Below are positions 53,085 through 63,305 of a DNA stretch of 64,000 bases, in pieces. This DNA comes from Gottfriedia acidiceleris (GTDB lineage: Bacteria > Bacillota > Bacilli > Bacillales > Bacillaceae_G), in assembly GCF_004138285.1 (NCBI RefSeq), contig NZ_SCFN01000007.1, positions 124,001 to 188,000 on the forward strand, read 5' to 3'. The stretch's first letter is position 1; each line of letters begins with the position of its first letter. A model generated the notes under the pieces. The model had not been told where the DNA came from. It saw only the letters and a program-made list of their open reading frames with translations, and made no database searches. The position numbers were made by a program, and so were the translations under genes.

Positions 53085-54476
53085 TTATACCATATTAGTT
53101 GTGATGCTTAAACACTCTTCCGCTTTCATTATTTGTTTCCAAACTTCATTAGTAGAAGTTCCACCTTCACTAATTCTTGCTTCCATAACCGTTTTTGGAT
53201 TTAATGTATGATAAATATCTTCTTCAAACACTTCATTAATCATCTTAAATTCCTCAAGATTTAATTCCCCAAGAAATTTATGTTTCTCTATAGCATATAG
53301 AACCGTTTTTCCAACGATTTCATGAGCTTGGCGGAATGGAATATTTTTTCGAACTAAGTAATCAGCAAGGTCAGTAGCGTTTGAATAATCATTTTTAACA
53401 GCTTCATACATGCGAGTTTCGTTTACTTTCATTGTATCGATAATTCCCGAAAGTAATTGCAGTGCTCCTACAACAGTATAAACAGTATCAAACATACCTT
53501 CTTTATCTTCTTGCATGTCCTTGTTATATGCTAAAGGTAGTCCTTTTAAAACTGTTAATAACCCGATTAAGCTACCATAAACTCTCCCTGTTTTACCACG
53601 AAGTAATTCTGGAACATCTGGATTTTTTTTCTGTGGCATAATACTAGAGCCGGTACAAAAAGCATCGTCTAATTCAATAAACTGAAATTCTTGGCTAGAC
53701 CAAATGACAAATTCCTCTGATAGTCTAGAAATATGTGTCATAAGTAATGACGAATCAGAAAGGAACTCTACGATAAAATCACGATCGCTTACTGCATCTA
53801 AACTATTATGATAAATGTCACTAAAACCAAGTAATTCAGCAGTTCGATGACGGTTAATTGGAAATGTAGTTCCAGCTAATGCACCTGCACCTAATGGTGA
53901 AATATCTACTCGTTTTATACTATCTTTGAAACGGCTCTTGTCACGCTCAAGCATCCAAAAATACGCAAGTAAATGATGTGCAAATGAAACAGGCTGTGCT
54001 CTTTGTAAGTGCGTATACCCAGGCATAATTGTATTTACATGCTTTTTTGCTTGCGTAACGATTTTATTTTGAACTTCTTCAATTAAATGAATAATGGAGG
54101 ACGTATTATTTTTTAAAAAAAGGTGCATATCCGTTGCTACTTGATCATTTCGACTGCGCCCTGTATGTAGTTTTCCACCTACAGGACCGATTTCTTCAAT
54201 TAACAAGCTTTCGATATTCATATGAATATCTTCATTTTCAATACTAAATTGAACTTCATTTTTCTCAACTTTTTTTAATATATTATTTAAACCTTCTATT
54301 ATTAGTTCAGCTTCATTGATTTCAATTATGCCACATTCTCCAAGCATGGTTGCATGTGCGATACTACCAGCTATATCTTCTTTAGCCATTATTTGATCAA
54401 ATTCAATTGATGCCGTAAATTCTTCTACTAATTGGTTTGTCTCCTTCGTAAAACGTCCGCCCCAAAGTTTTGACAT
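53085..54476 (-). CDS. argH: Argininosuccinate lyase
   Basis: 463 residues, splits argininosuccinate into arginine and fumarate. Fumarase-superfamily signature [12 protein letters not shown] near 278-289, [13 protein letters not shown] near 106 and [12 protein letters not shown] near 154. Ribosome site AAGGAGG. Third and last gene of argFGH, 27 bases after argG. Confidence 0.97.
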   Translation of the reverse strand: MSKLWGGRFTKETNQLVEEFTASIEFDQIMAKEDIAGSIAHATMLGECGIIEINEAELIIEGLNNILKKVEKNEVQFSIENEDIHMNIESLLIEEIGPVGGKLHTGRSRNDQVATDMHLFLKNNTSSIIHLIEEVQNKIVTQAKKHVNTIMPGYTHLQRAQPVSFAHHLLAYFWMLERDKSRFKDSIKRVDISPLGAGALAGTTFPINRHRTAELLGFSDIYHNSLDAVSDRDFIVEFLSDSSLLMTHISRLSEEFVIWSSQEFQFIELDDAFCTGSSIMPQKKNPDVPELLRGKTGRVYGSLIGLLTVLKGLPLAYNKDMQEDKEGMFDTVYTVVGALQLLSGIIDTMKVNETRMYEAVKNDYSNATDLADYLVRKNIPFRQAHEIVGKTVLYAIEKHKFLGELNLEEFKMINEVFEEDIYHTLNPKTVMEARISEGGTSTNEVWKQIMKAEECLSITTNMV

Positions 54477-54503
54477 AACTGCCTCCTTAATCCACCCTAT
54501 ATT

Positions 54504-55718
54504 TTATTTACTTAAAACTGTATTTTTCTGTGTAACTTCGCTATATACCTTTGTTGGTAATCCCCATAGTTTAATAAAGCCTACCGCTGCATTATGATCA
54601 AATAAATCACCCTTTGAATAGGTTGCAAGCTCTTCATTATATAGACTAGTTTCCGATTTTCTACCTACTACTGTATGAGTGCCTTTAAATAATTTCACAC
54701 GAACAATACCACTCACTGTTTCTTGTGTTGTATTGACAAACGCATCTAAAGCACCCATTAAAGGTGAATACCACAATCCATCGTAAAGCATTTTTGAAAA
54801 TTGTTGTTCAATACTTACTTTAAAATTTGTCACCTCACGAGGTAATGTAAGGAACTCTAATTCTTTATGAGCATTGATTAAGATTAGCGCTGCTGGATTT
54901 TCATATACTTCACGCGACTTTATGCCTACTAATCTATTTTCAATATGGTCGATTCTTCCAACACCGTGCTTTCCACCAAGAACATTTAATTGTTCAATTA
55001 GTTGAACTAGGTCAATAGGTTGACCGTTTAAGCTAACAGGTACACCTTTTGAAAATTCAATTTCAATATATTCAGGAACATCCGGAGTATTTTCAATGGC
55101 ATTCGTCCAATCAAAAGCTTCTTCCGGTGCTTCATTCCATGGATTCTCTAATACACCTGCTTCACAAGCTCTTCCCCAAATATTTGCATCAATTGAAAAT
55201 GGATTATCTAGATCGACCGGAATTGGAACACCATTTTCATGAGCGTACTGTATTTCCTCATCACGAGTCATACCCCATTCACGAACAGGCGCCACTACTT
55301 TAAGATTCGGATTCAAGGCCATTACTGAAACTTCGAAACGAACTTGATCATTTCCTTTTCCAGTACAACCATGTGCTACTGCAACTGCACCTTCTTGCTT
55401 TGCTACATCGACTAATAGTTTTGCGATTAAAGGTCTTGATAGAGCAGATGATAGTGGATACTTTCCTTCATATAATGCATTCGCTTTTAGAGCCGGGACA
55501 ATATATTCATTTGCAAATAAGTCCTTTACATTGATCATATATGACTTAATTGCTCCTAAATTTAACGCCTTTTGACGAACAGCTTCAACATCTTTCCCTT
55601 CACCTAGATCAAGACAAAGTGCAATCACATCGTAGTTATATTTCTCCTGTAACCATTTAATACAAACTGATGTATCTAAACCACCTGAATATGCTAAAAC
55701 AATTTTTTCATTTCCCAT
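54504..55718 (-). CDS. argG: Argininosuccinate synthase
   Basis: 404 residues. Nucleotide-binding [10 protein letters not shown] near 9-18, [15 protein letters not shown] near 114-128. Joins citrulline and aspartate using ATP. Middle gene of the arg operon, 48 bases after argF, ribosome site GGGGG. Confidence 0.97.
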   Translation of the reverse strand: MGNEKIVLAYSGGLDTSVCIKWLQEKYNYDVIALCLDLGEGKDVEAVRQKALNLGAIKSYMINVKDLFANEYIVPALKANALYEGKYPLSSALSRPLIAKLLVDVAKQEGAVAVAHGCTGKGNDQVRFEVSVMALNPNLKVVAPVREWGMTRDEEIQYAHENGVPIPVDLDNPFSIDANIWGRACEAGVLENPWNEAPEEAFDWTNAIENTPDVPEYIEIEFSKGVPVSLNGQPIDLVQLIEQLNVLGGKHGVGRIDHIENRLVGIKSREVYENPAALILINAHKELEFLTLPREVTNFKVSIEQQFSKMLYDGLWYSPLMGALDAFVNTTQETVSGIVRVKLFKGTHTVVGRKSETSLYNEELATYSKGDLFDHNAAVGFIKLWGLPTKVYSEVTQKNTVLSK

Positions 55719-55766
55719 GTTATTACCCCCGATTAGATTATTAAAAAATATAATAGATTTTTAGAA

Positions 55767-56804
55767 TTATAGATTACCCATTAATGCAACTAAGATTGCT
55801 TTTTGAGCGTGAAGTCGATTTTCAGCTTCATCAAATACCACCGAATGCTTACCATCAATTACTGAAGCTGTTACTTCTTCCCCTCTATGTGCAGGTAAGC
55901 AGTGCATAAATAAATAATCTTCTTTTGCGTTTTCTAATAAGTGATCATTTACTTGATACGGGCTAAAATCTTTTAAGCGAATATCAGTCTCTTCCTCTTG
56001 CCCCATACTGGTCCAAACATCCGTTATCACAACATCAGCTCTACTTACACCATCTACAGGATTATTAACTACTTCAATAACACTTCCAGTTGTTTTTGCA
56101 ACATGCTTCATCGATTGAAGTACAACTTTATTAGGTTCATACCCAACGGGACATGCAATCGTTAAATAAACACCCAGCTTAGCTGCACCTTCAATTAAAG
56201 AATGACAGATGTTATTATTTCCATCTCCAACATAAGCAATCTTCAAACCTTTTAATCTACCTTTATGCTCAAGAATTGTTAAGAAATCAGCCATAATTTG
56301 AGCAGGATGGTGCAGATTTGTTAAACCATTAATAACTGGAATTGACGAGTGCTCAGCAAACTCGGTCAACATCTCATGAGTATTTGCTCGAATCATGACT
56401 CCATCTACATAACGAGAAAATACTTTCGATGTATCATGAACAGTTTCTCCTCGACCAAGTTGTAAATCTTTACTGCTCATAAAGATTGCATGGCCACCTA
56501 ATTGCATCATGGCAATTTCAAATGAAAGTCTCGTTCTAGTAGAATTCTTTTCAAAAATCATCCCTAGTACTTTGCCCTTTAAATAAGGATGTGCCTCTCC
56601 TGCCTTTTGCATATTTTTCATCTCTAATGATTTTTCAAGTAAGAATAATAATTCACTTGATGAAAACTCACTTATAGAAAGAAAATTTTTCCCTTTAAAA
56701 TCCGACCATTTTACAGAGCTAAAATTTCCTTTTGTAACATTCCCTTTTGTCTTTTGAATATAACCATTTTTCTTTACATGGTTTTCTTTCAATACTTTAC
56801 TCAT
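55767..56804 (-). CDS. argF: Ornithine carbamoyltransferase with N-terminal extension
   Basis: 345 residues. Carbamoyl-phosphate loop STRTRLSFE near 91-99, HPAQIMADFLT near 167-177 and ornithine site HCLPAHRGEE near 302-311. About 27-30 residues longer than usual: a basic tail (MSKVLKENHVKKNGYIQKTKGN) precedes the normal start region around VKWSDFKGK. The start has a convincing ribosome site AAAGGGGATGG. First gene of argFGH under two ARG boxes. The family's usual length is about 310-320. Confidence 0.95.
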   Translation of the reverse strand: MSKVLKENHVKKNGYIQKTKGNVTKGNFSSVKWSDFKGKNFLSISEFSSSELLFLLEKSLEMKNMQKAGEAHPYLKGKVLGMIFEKNSTRTRLSFEIAMMQLGGHAIFMSSKDLQLGRGETVHDTSKVFSRYVDGVMIRANTHEMLTEFAEHSSIPVINGLTNLHHPAQIMADFLTILEHKGRLKGLKIAYVGDGNNNICHSLIEGAAKLGVYLTIACPVGYEPNKVVLQSMKHVAKTTGSVIEVVNNPVDGVSRADVVITDVWTSMGQEEETDIRLKDFSPYQVNDHLLENAKEDYLFMHCLPAHRGEEVTASVIDGKHSVVFDEAENRLHAQKAILVALMGNL

Positions 56805-56843
56805 AAATCCATCCCCTTTTTTTAGAAGCTCAGATTCTTATAT

Positions 56844-56880
56844 AATGAATGATTATACACAAATATAAATAATTATACAA
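56844..56880 (-). promoter_or_regulatory. argF promoter overlapped by two ARG boxes
   Basis: Minus strand TTGTAT (56880-56875), a 17-base spacer, perfect TATAAT (56857-56852). Two ArgR/AhrC-like boxes, AATGAATGATTATACA (56844-56859) and TATAAATAATTATACA (56864-56879), each match 14 of 16 positions of WNTGAATWWWWATTCA. They are spaced 20 bases (two helical turns) and cover the whole promoter: arginine repression expected. Confidence 0.72.
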
Positions 56881-56999
56881 TCGGTTTTTTAGTTTTTTTT
56901 GGTAATTTTTTATAAATAATTTTAACGTGTCATTAAAACCCTTACAAACACTTACTTCACAAAAGAAAACAAGAAAATAAATACGGATAAAATAAAAAA

Positions 57000-57048
57000 A
57001 GATGAATTAACCAATCATATTTAATGATTGATTAATCCACCTTTTTTA
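57000..57048 (-). terminator. Terminator of the Dps gene
   Basis: Stem ATTAACCAATCAT (57006-57018)/ATGATTGATTAAT (57024-57036) with one wobble, then a T-run on the minus strand. Confidence 0.75.
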
Positions 57049-57056
57049 ATATTTAT

Positions 57057-57500
57057 TCATTTACCAAGAAATGACTTTAACATCCAAAGCATCTTTTCAA
57101 TTTCAGCAATCTTACCTAGAAATAAGTCAGCTGTTTCTTGATCATTACTTTCTTCTGCAATTGAGATTACATCACGCGATTCTTGTACAACTTTTTCATA
57201 ATCTTTAATCAGATCAGATACCATTTCTTCTGCAGAAAACGTATGATTACCTTCTTTAATCGTAGCCGTTTCTAAGTATTCACGAAGTGTTGCAATTGGT
57301 TTTGCACCAATTGTTAAAATTCGTTCTCCTAAATCGTCTACCATTAATTTTGCATCATCATAATACAATTCAAATTTTTCATGTAGAGTAAAGAAATTCG
57401 GTCCTTTTACATACCAATGATAGTTATGTAATTTTACATATAATACATTCCAATTCGCAAGTTGTTGATTTAATAGACTTTCTAAATTTGCCAACTTCAT
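57057..57500 (-). CDS. Dps-family ferritin-like protein
   Basis: 147 residues. Dps ferroxidase motif HNYHWYVKGPNFFTLHEKFE (near 26-45) with downstream DDLGERI, and a four-helix length. Stores iron and shields DNA from hydroxyl radicals as a dodecamer. Ribosome site GGAGTG. No PerR box or sigma B promoter could be made out in the 60 bases upstream. MrgA or Dps cannot be told apart here. Confidence 0.92.
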   Translation of the reverse strand: MKLANLESLLNQQLANWNVLYVKLHNYHWYVKGPNFFTLHEKFELYYDDAKLMVDDLGERILTIGAKPIATLREYLETATIKEGNHTFSAEEMVSDLIKDYEKVVQESRDVISIAEESNDQETADLFLGKIAEIEKMLWMLKSFLGK

Positions 57501-57562
57501 TCACACTCCAATTTCTTTGTTAACATACAAAGAAATTTTTCCCAAAAAGTGTGCAGTCTATT

Positions 57563-58336
57563 CTATTTTTCCCATGAATGTTCAATTGTAGTTCGAAATA
57601 GTTCGTTTAAGTTCCGGGTATTCACCTTGTTTGACTCAGTAATCCCCTTAACATACTCTTCAAAAAACTGAATTTTATTTTCAATAAAATCATTTAATAC
57701 TTTTTTTCTAGGCTCTAGATCTAATTCTTCACCTTGTTTTTTTCGGATTAATAACTTGTCTACTTTTTCTAAAAATTCCTGTTCTAACCCTTCCATCTCT
57801 AAAAGTTCATCAAACAAAATTGGAGGAATTTCATTATATTTTTGGATCCATATACAAGCTAAAATTGGTCTTAATACATAAAAATACTTTTTAATTTTAA
57901 CTACTTCCCCTTGCAAATAATCACGGTAATTACCTTTTGCCATATGGAGATAATGGTATATACACGCCTTTTTAGAAAGAATTTCATTACCAATTTTTCT
58001 TAATTCTACTGAAATCGTTAAATCATCATGATAAACAATTGGAGATCTTAACCATTCTAATAAGGCCGGGTTTGATTTTGCAAAAAGATTAAGTGCCTTT
58101 TTTAAGTCCCACCCACTAAAGTCGAGTAAATCATTGATTGGATATTCAATTACGTCACGTTTTTGGTCAATGCTTAAATACCAATCTTTGCGATGAACAT
58201 AGACAAAACGTACATCATAATCACTGTCTTTAGATGGAAATCCCCACGCTCTACTACCGGACTCAACTGCAAATAGTATTTTTACGTCATGTTCGGATTC
58301 TATTTGTTTTAGTTTTTCTATAATGATTTCCTGCAT
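57563..58336 (-). CDS. Predicted nucleotidyltransferase (YcgL/RlaP type)
   Basis: 257 residues. Nucleotidyltransferase core ESGSRAWGFPSKDSDYDVRFVYV near 25-47, with GS and the DxD metal pair, followed by a helical C-terminal domain (about 110-257). Resembles B. subtilis YcgL and the RlaP group; target unknown. Ribosome site AGGGAG. Confidence 0.8.
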   Translation of the reverse strand: MQEIIIEKLKQIESEHDVKILFAVESGSRAWGFPSKDSDYDVRFVYVHRKDWYLSIDQKRDVIEYPINDLLDFSGWDLKKALNLFAKSNPALLEWLRSPIVYHDDLTISVELRKIGNEILSKKACIYHYLHMAKGNYRDYLQGEVVKIKKYFYVLRPILACIWIQKYNEIPPILFDELLEMEGLEQEFLEKVDKLLIRKKQGEELDLEPRKKVLNDFIENKIQFFEEYVKGITESNKVNTRNLNELFRTTIEHSWEK

Positions 58337-58406
58337 ATTTATCTCCCTTACAATTAGTGATTACGTGCTATAGTATAATTATTATAATCGATTGGATGTG
58401 GCTTAA

Positions 58407-58691
58407 GTGGAAAACTTTATTTATGTTTTAAAACCAGTTCGATCAACTTTTTTACATGATTCAACGGAAGATGAACGAAATATAGTATCAGAGCATTTTC
58501 ATTATCTACAGAACTTAAATAAAGAAAAGACGGTATCTTTAGCAGGAAGAACCGAACAAGCTGAATTTGGTATTGTCATCTTAAAAACAGAAAGCCTACA
58601 TGATGCAAAAGAAATCATGCAAAATGACCCGGCTGTTAAAAAGAATGTAATGTCTGCTGAATTATATCCTTTTTTAATTGCATTAAATTAA
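58407..58691 (+). CDS. YciI-like protein
   Basis: 94 residues with the ferredoxin-like YciI pattern: FIYVLKPVR, EHFHYLQNL (conserved His), VSLAGRTE, AEFGIVILKTESLHDAKEIMQNDPAVKK. Biochemical role generally unknown. GTG start with only a weak purine stretch upstream, so the start is less certain. Monocistronic. Confidence 0.78.
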   Translation: MENFIYVLKPVRSTFLHDSTEDERNIVSEHFHYLQNLNKEKTVSLAGRTEQAEFGIVILKTESLHDAKEIMQNDPAVKKNVMSAELYPFLIALN

Positions 58692-58694
58692 ATA

Positions 58695-58748
58695 CTAAAA
58701 GTGCATCGAAATTGACTAATCCAAGCCACTCTCGATGCACTTTTTATC
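58695..58748. terminator. Bidirectional terminator YciI / phosphotransferase
   Basis: Stem AAAGTGCATCGA (58698-58709)/TCGATGCACTTT (58732-58743), T-run on the plus side, A-rich upstream side for the minus strand. Confidence 0.85.
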
Positions 58749-58753
58749 ATTAA

Positions 58754-59701
58754 TTACTTAAAATTAAAAAATATATTTTCTAATTCTTTTAACGTAATAG
58801 CTTTCTTAGCTACTTCAGACTTTTCTTGATAGAAACTTATATTACTAAAACGATGTAGTAATAAATAGGTCATTAATTCTTTTTGTAAGCCCTCGTTTAA
58901 TTCGTTATTCGTATAGCCATAGCTCTCTAGAAAAATTTTATTTAGTCCTTCAAATGGATAAAAAATAAACGCTATTGGCCCAAGTAAATCATATTTTGAG
59001 TTTCCTACAAAGCAATCAGCAAAATCAATTAAACCAGTAAACCTCCACATGTCATCAACTTTATTCATGATTAAATTAAATGGTGTGTATTCTCCGGTTA
59101 ATAACACGATCTGTTCTTTTCCTTGCAATGTTTTATCTTCTACATAGCTTGTTAATTGGTTAAATAATTTCTCATTCATTCCGTTGTTTTTATGATGGTT
59201 TTCTACTTGCTCTAATTGATTCGTAATAAATTGCTTCCAATGATCAATATCATCTTGTTTTGTTGAGATCGTTGCGTCATGGATTTCTCTTATTATTTTT
59301 CCCAAATCAAACGCAATTTGCTTTTTCTCCTCAAACGACAGTTCATCAAAAACATCAATTAAAAGAGTCCCTTTTAGTTCACTCATTATTAAATAGCTCC
59401 AACCTTCAAATTGACCAGTTGAAATTAATTTAGGAACATCTACAGATAGAGTTCGACCGTTTAAAAACTCAAGAACCTGCTTCTCCTTTATGAACTCGTC
59501 ATTCACATAAGAAGGATATAATTTAATTACAATTTCACCATCTATACTAAAAACAATATTTCCACCATACGAAAATCGAGTAAGCTTTTCATAATCGACC
59601 TTTTCAAACTCACAAATTTTACGAATCTTTCCTTCCCAAAAACAATTTTTCTCCCGCATTATTTTATATTTATCTTTTGTTATTTTATAAAGATAGGTCA
59701 T
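58754..59701 (-). CDS. APH-like phosphotransferase with altered catalytic loop
   Basis: 315 residues with the kinase-like fold: N-lobe FSYGGNIVFSIDGEIVIKLYP (Lys about 60), LIMSELKG hinge, and metal Asp in LIDFADCFVGNSKYDL near 225. The catalytic loop reads LLTGEYTPFNLIM, so the usual GD becomes GE; hygromycin-type relatives also diverge here. Substrate unknown, could be inactive. Ribosome site GAGGTAGA. Same strand as the MFS gene upstream. Confidence 0.78.
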   Translation of the reverse strand: MTYLYKITKDKYKIMREKNCFWEGKIRKICEFEKVDYEKLTRFSYGGNIVFSIDGEIVIKLYPSYVNDEFIKEKQVLEFLNGRTLSVDVPKLISTGQFEGWSYLIMSELKGTLLIDVFDELSFEEKKQIAFDLGKIIREIHDATISTKQDDIDHWKQFITNQLEQVENHHKNNGMNEKLFNQLTSYVEDKTLQGKEQIVLLTGEYTPFNLIMNKVDDMWRFTGLIDFADCFVGNSKYDLLGPIAFIFYPFEGLNKIFLESYGYTNNELNEGLQKELMTYLLLHRFSNISFYQEKSEVAKKAITLKELENIFFNFK

Positions 59702-59744
59702 TCATTCTACCTCAATTATTAAATTATTTTTAAAAAATTTCCTT

Positions 59745-61007
59745 CTACGCAGAAAGATTTTGATTTAATACCGCTCTTCTTTTAATATTAAGTACAAATA
59801 AAGTTGCAACTAAACAAAAAATTCCTGCTGCAATAAAGATTGATTGGTAGGCATTTAACCAAGAATAAACTAAACCTCCACCATATGCTGCAGCTCCAGC
59901 ACCTAATTGATGGGCAGTATAAATCCATCCATAGATTACCCCTACCTTCTCTTTACCAAAATGATCCGTCGCTAGTTTAATAGTTGGAGGAACTGTAGCA
60001 ATCCAATCCATCCCATAGAAAATGGCAAAAGCACTTAAATAAATGATTGAATTAGTAGATAAAGCAAAAGGAAGAATAAGTAATGATAATCCTCTTAAAC
60101 CATAATACCAAAATAATAACCAGCGATTATCAAAGCGATCGGAAATATATCCGGATAAAGTCGTTCCAATAATATTAAATATTCCCATGAACGCTAAAAT
60201 ACTAGCAGCCGTGACCTCTTTATATCCATAATCGATACAAAGTGAGATAAAATGAGTACCGATCAAACCACTAGTTGAAAAGCCACAAACGAAGAAACTT
60301 CCCGCTAATAACCAAAAAACTTTCGATTTAGCACCTAATTTTAACCCATCAAAAGCTGCCTTCACTGGATTAACATTGTTCGCTTGCTTCTTATTACTTT
60401 TTTCAGCCCCTAAAGGTAAAACCCCAACATCTGCTGGATCATTCTTCATAAAAATCCAAAGTAAAACATAAATCAAAACACCAAAAGAAAATATGGTTAA
60501 AACAGCATTTCTCCATGAATAATTTTCAACAATATATGCCATAAGCGGCAGGAAAACAAGTTGACCGGCTGCTGAACTAGAGGTTAAAAGACCTAACGCT
60601 AAACCACGCTTTTTTTCAAACCAGGTAGTTGCAACATACGCATTTAACACCGTCAAAAATGCCCCTGCACTTAATCCAATAATGATTCCCCAAATGATAA
60701 ATAAATGCCAAATTTGCGACATAATTGTTGTTAGTAAAATAGCCATTAATAAGGTTCCCATACCTACTAGCAATACTTTTCTAACACTAAACTTTTGATA
60801 TAAGCCAGCAATAAATGGACCAGAGAATCCAACAAGAGTTATACAAATCGCAAACGCACCAGAAATTGATGCTCTACTCCAACCGAATTCCTTTTCGAAA
60901 GGAATCATCATCACTCCAGACATCGTATTTGTTACAGCAGCAATAATGACGGCTAAGAAAGTAACGATTAAAATAATCCAAGCATAATGTATTTTTCCAC
61001 TCTTCAA
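59745..61007 (-). CDS. MFS transporter, monocarboxylate/oxalate-formate antiporter type
   Basis: 420 residues with 12 hydrophobic segments. FGWSRASISGAFAICITLVGFSGPFIAGLYQKFSVRKVLL near 42-80 shows the OFA/MCT pattern. TTG start with AAGGAGGAG five bases upstream. Substrate unknown. Tightly between a HAD gene (20-base gap) and a phosphotransferase gene, probably one transcript. Confidence 0.85.
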   Translation of the reverse strand: MKSGKIHYAWIILIVTFLAVIIAAVTNTMSGVMMIPFEKEFGWSRASISGAFAICITLVGFSGPFIAGLYQKFSVRKVLLVGMGTLLMAILLTTIMSQIWHLFIIWGIIIGLSAGAFLTVLNAYVATTWFEKKRGLALGLLTSSSAAGQLVFLPLMAYIVENYSWRNAVLTIFSFGVLIYVLLWIFMKNDPADVGVLPLGAEKSNKKQANNVNPVKAAFDGLKLGAKSKVFWLLAGSFFVCGFSTSGLIGTHFISLCIDYGYKEVTAASILAFMGIFNIIGTTLSGYISDRFDNRWLLFWYYGLRGLSLLILPFALSTNSIIYLSAFAIFYGMDWIATVPPTIKLATDHFGKEKVGVIYGWIYTAHQLGAGAAAYGGGLVYSWLNAYQSIFIAAGIFCLVATLFVLNIKRRAVLNQNLSA

Positions 61008-61026
61008 TCAAACTCCTCCTTCATTA

Positions 61027-61695
61027 TTAGACCATTATCTTTCTCTCATTTAATAAAATTTTTTTCAGTTGATCTACACTATTAATAATTGCATTCGCCC
61101 CTGCATCAGTTAATTCTAATTCACTTCCATAACCGTAAGTTACTCCAATCGAGTCAATATTAGCGATTTTTGCACCAATTATATCGTGAAATCGATCCCC
61201 AACCATTACCGAGTCTTCCTTAGAAAGATCATTATTCTTTTCAAAAATATACTCAATTATCTCGCCTTTATCGATTCTTGTGCCGTCTAGTTCACTTCCA
61301 ACAATTTGAATAAAGAACTCATCGAGTTGGAAATGGCTCAATATTTTCCTTGCGAAACTAGTTGGTTTCGAAGTTGCTACATATAATCTTTTTTTCTCTT
61401 TTTGCAAATCGCTTAGAAGTTCACGTATCCCATCATATACATTATTTTCAATAATACCATTCATTGAAAAGTATTCGCGAAAAAAACGAACTGCATTTAA
61501 TAATTCTTTTTCATTAAATTGACAAATTTCAGAAAAAGATCGCTGAATAGGAGGTCCTATAAATTTTAAGAGCTCTGATTCTAATGGAATAGGTTGATTC
61601 ATTTTCTGCAATGCATACTTTACCGAGTTCAAAATCCCTACCTTTGGATCGGTCAGTGTACCATCTAAATCAAACAAGATTGTATTATAAGTCAT
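61027..61695 (-). CDS. HAD-superfamily phosphatase (phosphoglycolate phosphatase-like)
   Basis: 222 residues. Motif I FDLDGTLTDP (nucleophile Asp9), motif II TSKP near 108, motif III Lys in DKGEI, motif IV MVGDRFHDIIGA near 160. Helical cap between about 18 and 85. Class IA HAD, substrate unknown. Ribosome site GGAGGAAG. Confidence 0.85.
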   Translation of the reverse strand: MTYNTILFDLDGTLTDPKVGILNSVKYALQKMNQPIPLESELLKFIGPPIQRSFSEICQFNEKELLNAVRFFREYFSMNGIIENNVYDGIRELLSDLQKEKKRLYVATSKPTSFARKILSHFQLDEFFIQIVGSELDGTRIDKGEIIEYIFEKNNDLSKEDSVMVGDRFHDIIGAKIANIDSIGVTYGYGSELELTDAGANAIINSVDQLKKILLNERKIMV

Positions 61696-61725
61696 TATTT
61701 TCTTCCTCCATCATTAATACTCCAC

Positions 61726-61760
61726 AAAAAAGCGTTAGCATTTATAGCTAACGCAAATTG
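61726..61760 (-). terminator. Terminator of the GNAT gene
   Basis: Stem GCGTTAGC (61732-61739)/GCTAACGC (61747-61754), then TTTTTT on the minus strand. Confidence 0.92.
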
Positions 61761-61766
61761 ATTCAT

Positions 61767-62312
61767 TTAAATTTTCCATTCCTTTTTCAACATACTGTAA
61801 ACAGCTATATCATAATACTTTTCTCTAATTTGCTGTGCTTCTCTTTGGACACCTTCTTGTTTAAAATTTAAACGTTCAGGAATTGCCCTACTCTTCCCAT
61901 TTTCAACAGCTGCTCTAATCACAACTCGATTAAGATTAAGCTCATCATAACAATACGAAACTAAACCTTTTACAGCACGGGTCATTATTCCTTTACCTTG
62001 CATATGTTCACTTAACCAATAACCTAATTCAGTTGTTTGATTCGACCAGTCTATATAATGTAATCCCAACATACCTACTAGTTCATTTTTATAAAAAATT
62101 CCCGCTTCAAAGCCATTATTATCTGCAAATTTTTGTAGCCACATAGGTATAATCGATTTTTGATAGTCCTCGATCAATGGAATATTTTCAGCCCATACTA
62201 ACCATTCTTTTAAGGAGTTTTGATTTTCCTTTAGCGCCTCTACTAATGTTGCTGCATATTTTTGTGTTAATAAATTGATTGATAAATCCTCACTTATTTG
62301 AACCTTAAACAT
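61767..62312 (-). CDS. GNAT acetyltransferase, RimJ/RimL type
   Basis: 181 residues. Acetyl-CoA loop YWLSEHMQGKGIMTRAVKGLV near 98-118, then NLNRVVIRAAVENGKSRAIPERLNF near 130-154. Resembles ribosomal-protein-serine acetyltransferases; actual acceptor unknown. ATG 62312 chosen because the ATG at 62318 touches the ribosome site GGAGG. Confidence 0.87.
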   Translation of the reverse strand: MFKVQISEDLSINLLTQKYAATLVEALKENQNSLKEWLVWAENIPLIEDYQKSIIPMWLQKFADNNGFEAGIFYKNELVGMLGLHYIDWSNQTTELGYWLSEHMQGKGIMTRAVKGLVSYCYDELNLNRVVIRAAVENGKSRAIPERLNFKQEGVQREAQQIREKYYDIAVYSMLKKEWKI

Positions 62313-62318
62313 GTCCAT

Positions 62319-62688
62319 CCTCCTTTTTTACAAAGACATTATTCCTAAATAGCTAATTACATTTCTTCAGATTTAGGAGAAGTATTGTAACAAAATCTAA
62401 TTTCTGCTTTTATATTAATCTACTATATTTCTCTATAAACGGATCTAAATCCTCTGACTTTCAAAAAGAAATTTAGCTTCAATAAAGTTTTGATCCCTAC
62501 AATACTATTCCATTGTTCACCAGACGTAAAATCTACATTTTATTAGGTGTTTTGTTTATTATATTTATGTAACAACTTTCACAATCACTTGCATAAATCA
62601 CTAGTTACATAGTATATTTTTTCACAAGGAATATTAAAAATCTCTAATTATTTCTTAAAAAAATAAAAATCAAACCTGAGGTAAGTTC
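62319..62688. other. AT-rich intergenic region before the DedA gene
   Basis: 370 bases with divergent promoters presumably inside. I see no hairpin, repeat or credible small gene. Confidence 0.35.
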
Positions 62689-63300
62689 ATGCAAAACTGG
62701 ATTATTGAAACGATGGATACATTTGGCTATTTAGGTATTTTTTTATTAATCGCATTAGAAAACATATTTCCCCCAATTCCTTCCGAAGTAATTTTAACGT
62801 TTGGTGGGTTCATGACTACAGAATCTTCACTATCTAAAATAGGTGTTATTTTCTTTTCAACTTTAGGATCAGTAATGGGAGCAATCATACTTTTTTGGAT
62901 TGGTACTTTACTAGATATAAAAACGTTAGAAAAAATCGTAGACCGTTGGGGGCATTTTTTACGTTTAACTAAAAAGGATGTCCATAAAGCAGACGAATGG
63001 TTTTCAAAATACGGTGTTTGGACAGTCTTTTTCTGTAGACTAATTCCATTAATACGTAGTTTAATTTCTATACCAGCTGGAATGGCTCGAATGAATTTTT
63101 GGATCTTTTTGTTATTTACAACTTTAGGCTCATTAATATGGAATACAATTTTAGTTTTAGTTGGTGCATCAGTCGGTGCATCCTGGGAAAAGATTGTTGA
63201 GTATATGGATGTGTATTCAAGTATTATTTATGGAATTTTAGCGATTGGATTGGTCGTTATTATCTGCCTTTTTATCAAAAAAAGAAAACGCTCTGCTTAA
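62689..63300 (+). CDS. DedA-family membrane protein
   Basis: 203 residues, SNARE-associated/DedA (VTT) fold: ENIFPPIPSEVILTFGGF near 24-41, KYGVWTVFFCRLIPLIRSLISIPAGMARM near 106-134, and a final helix with a basic tail. Relatives flip polyprenyl phosphate or phospholipids and support envelope homeostasis. Ribosome site GAGGTAA. Monocistronic. Confidence 0.92.
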   Translation: MQNWIIETMDTFGYLGIFLLIALENIFPPIPSEVILTFGGFMTTESSLSKIGVIFFSTLGSVMGAIILFWIGTLLDIKTLEKIVDRWGHFLRLTKKDVHKADEWFSKYGVWTVFFCRLIPLIRSLISIPAGMARMNFWIFLLFTTLGSLIWNTILVLVGASVGASWEKIVEYMDVYSSIIYGILAIGLVVIICLFIKKRKRSA

Positions 63301-63305
63301 ATAAG

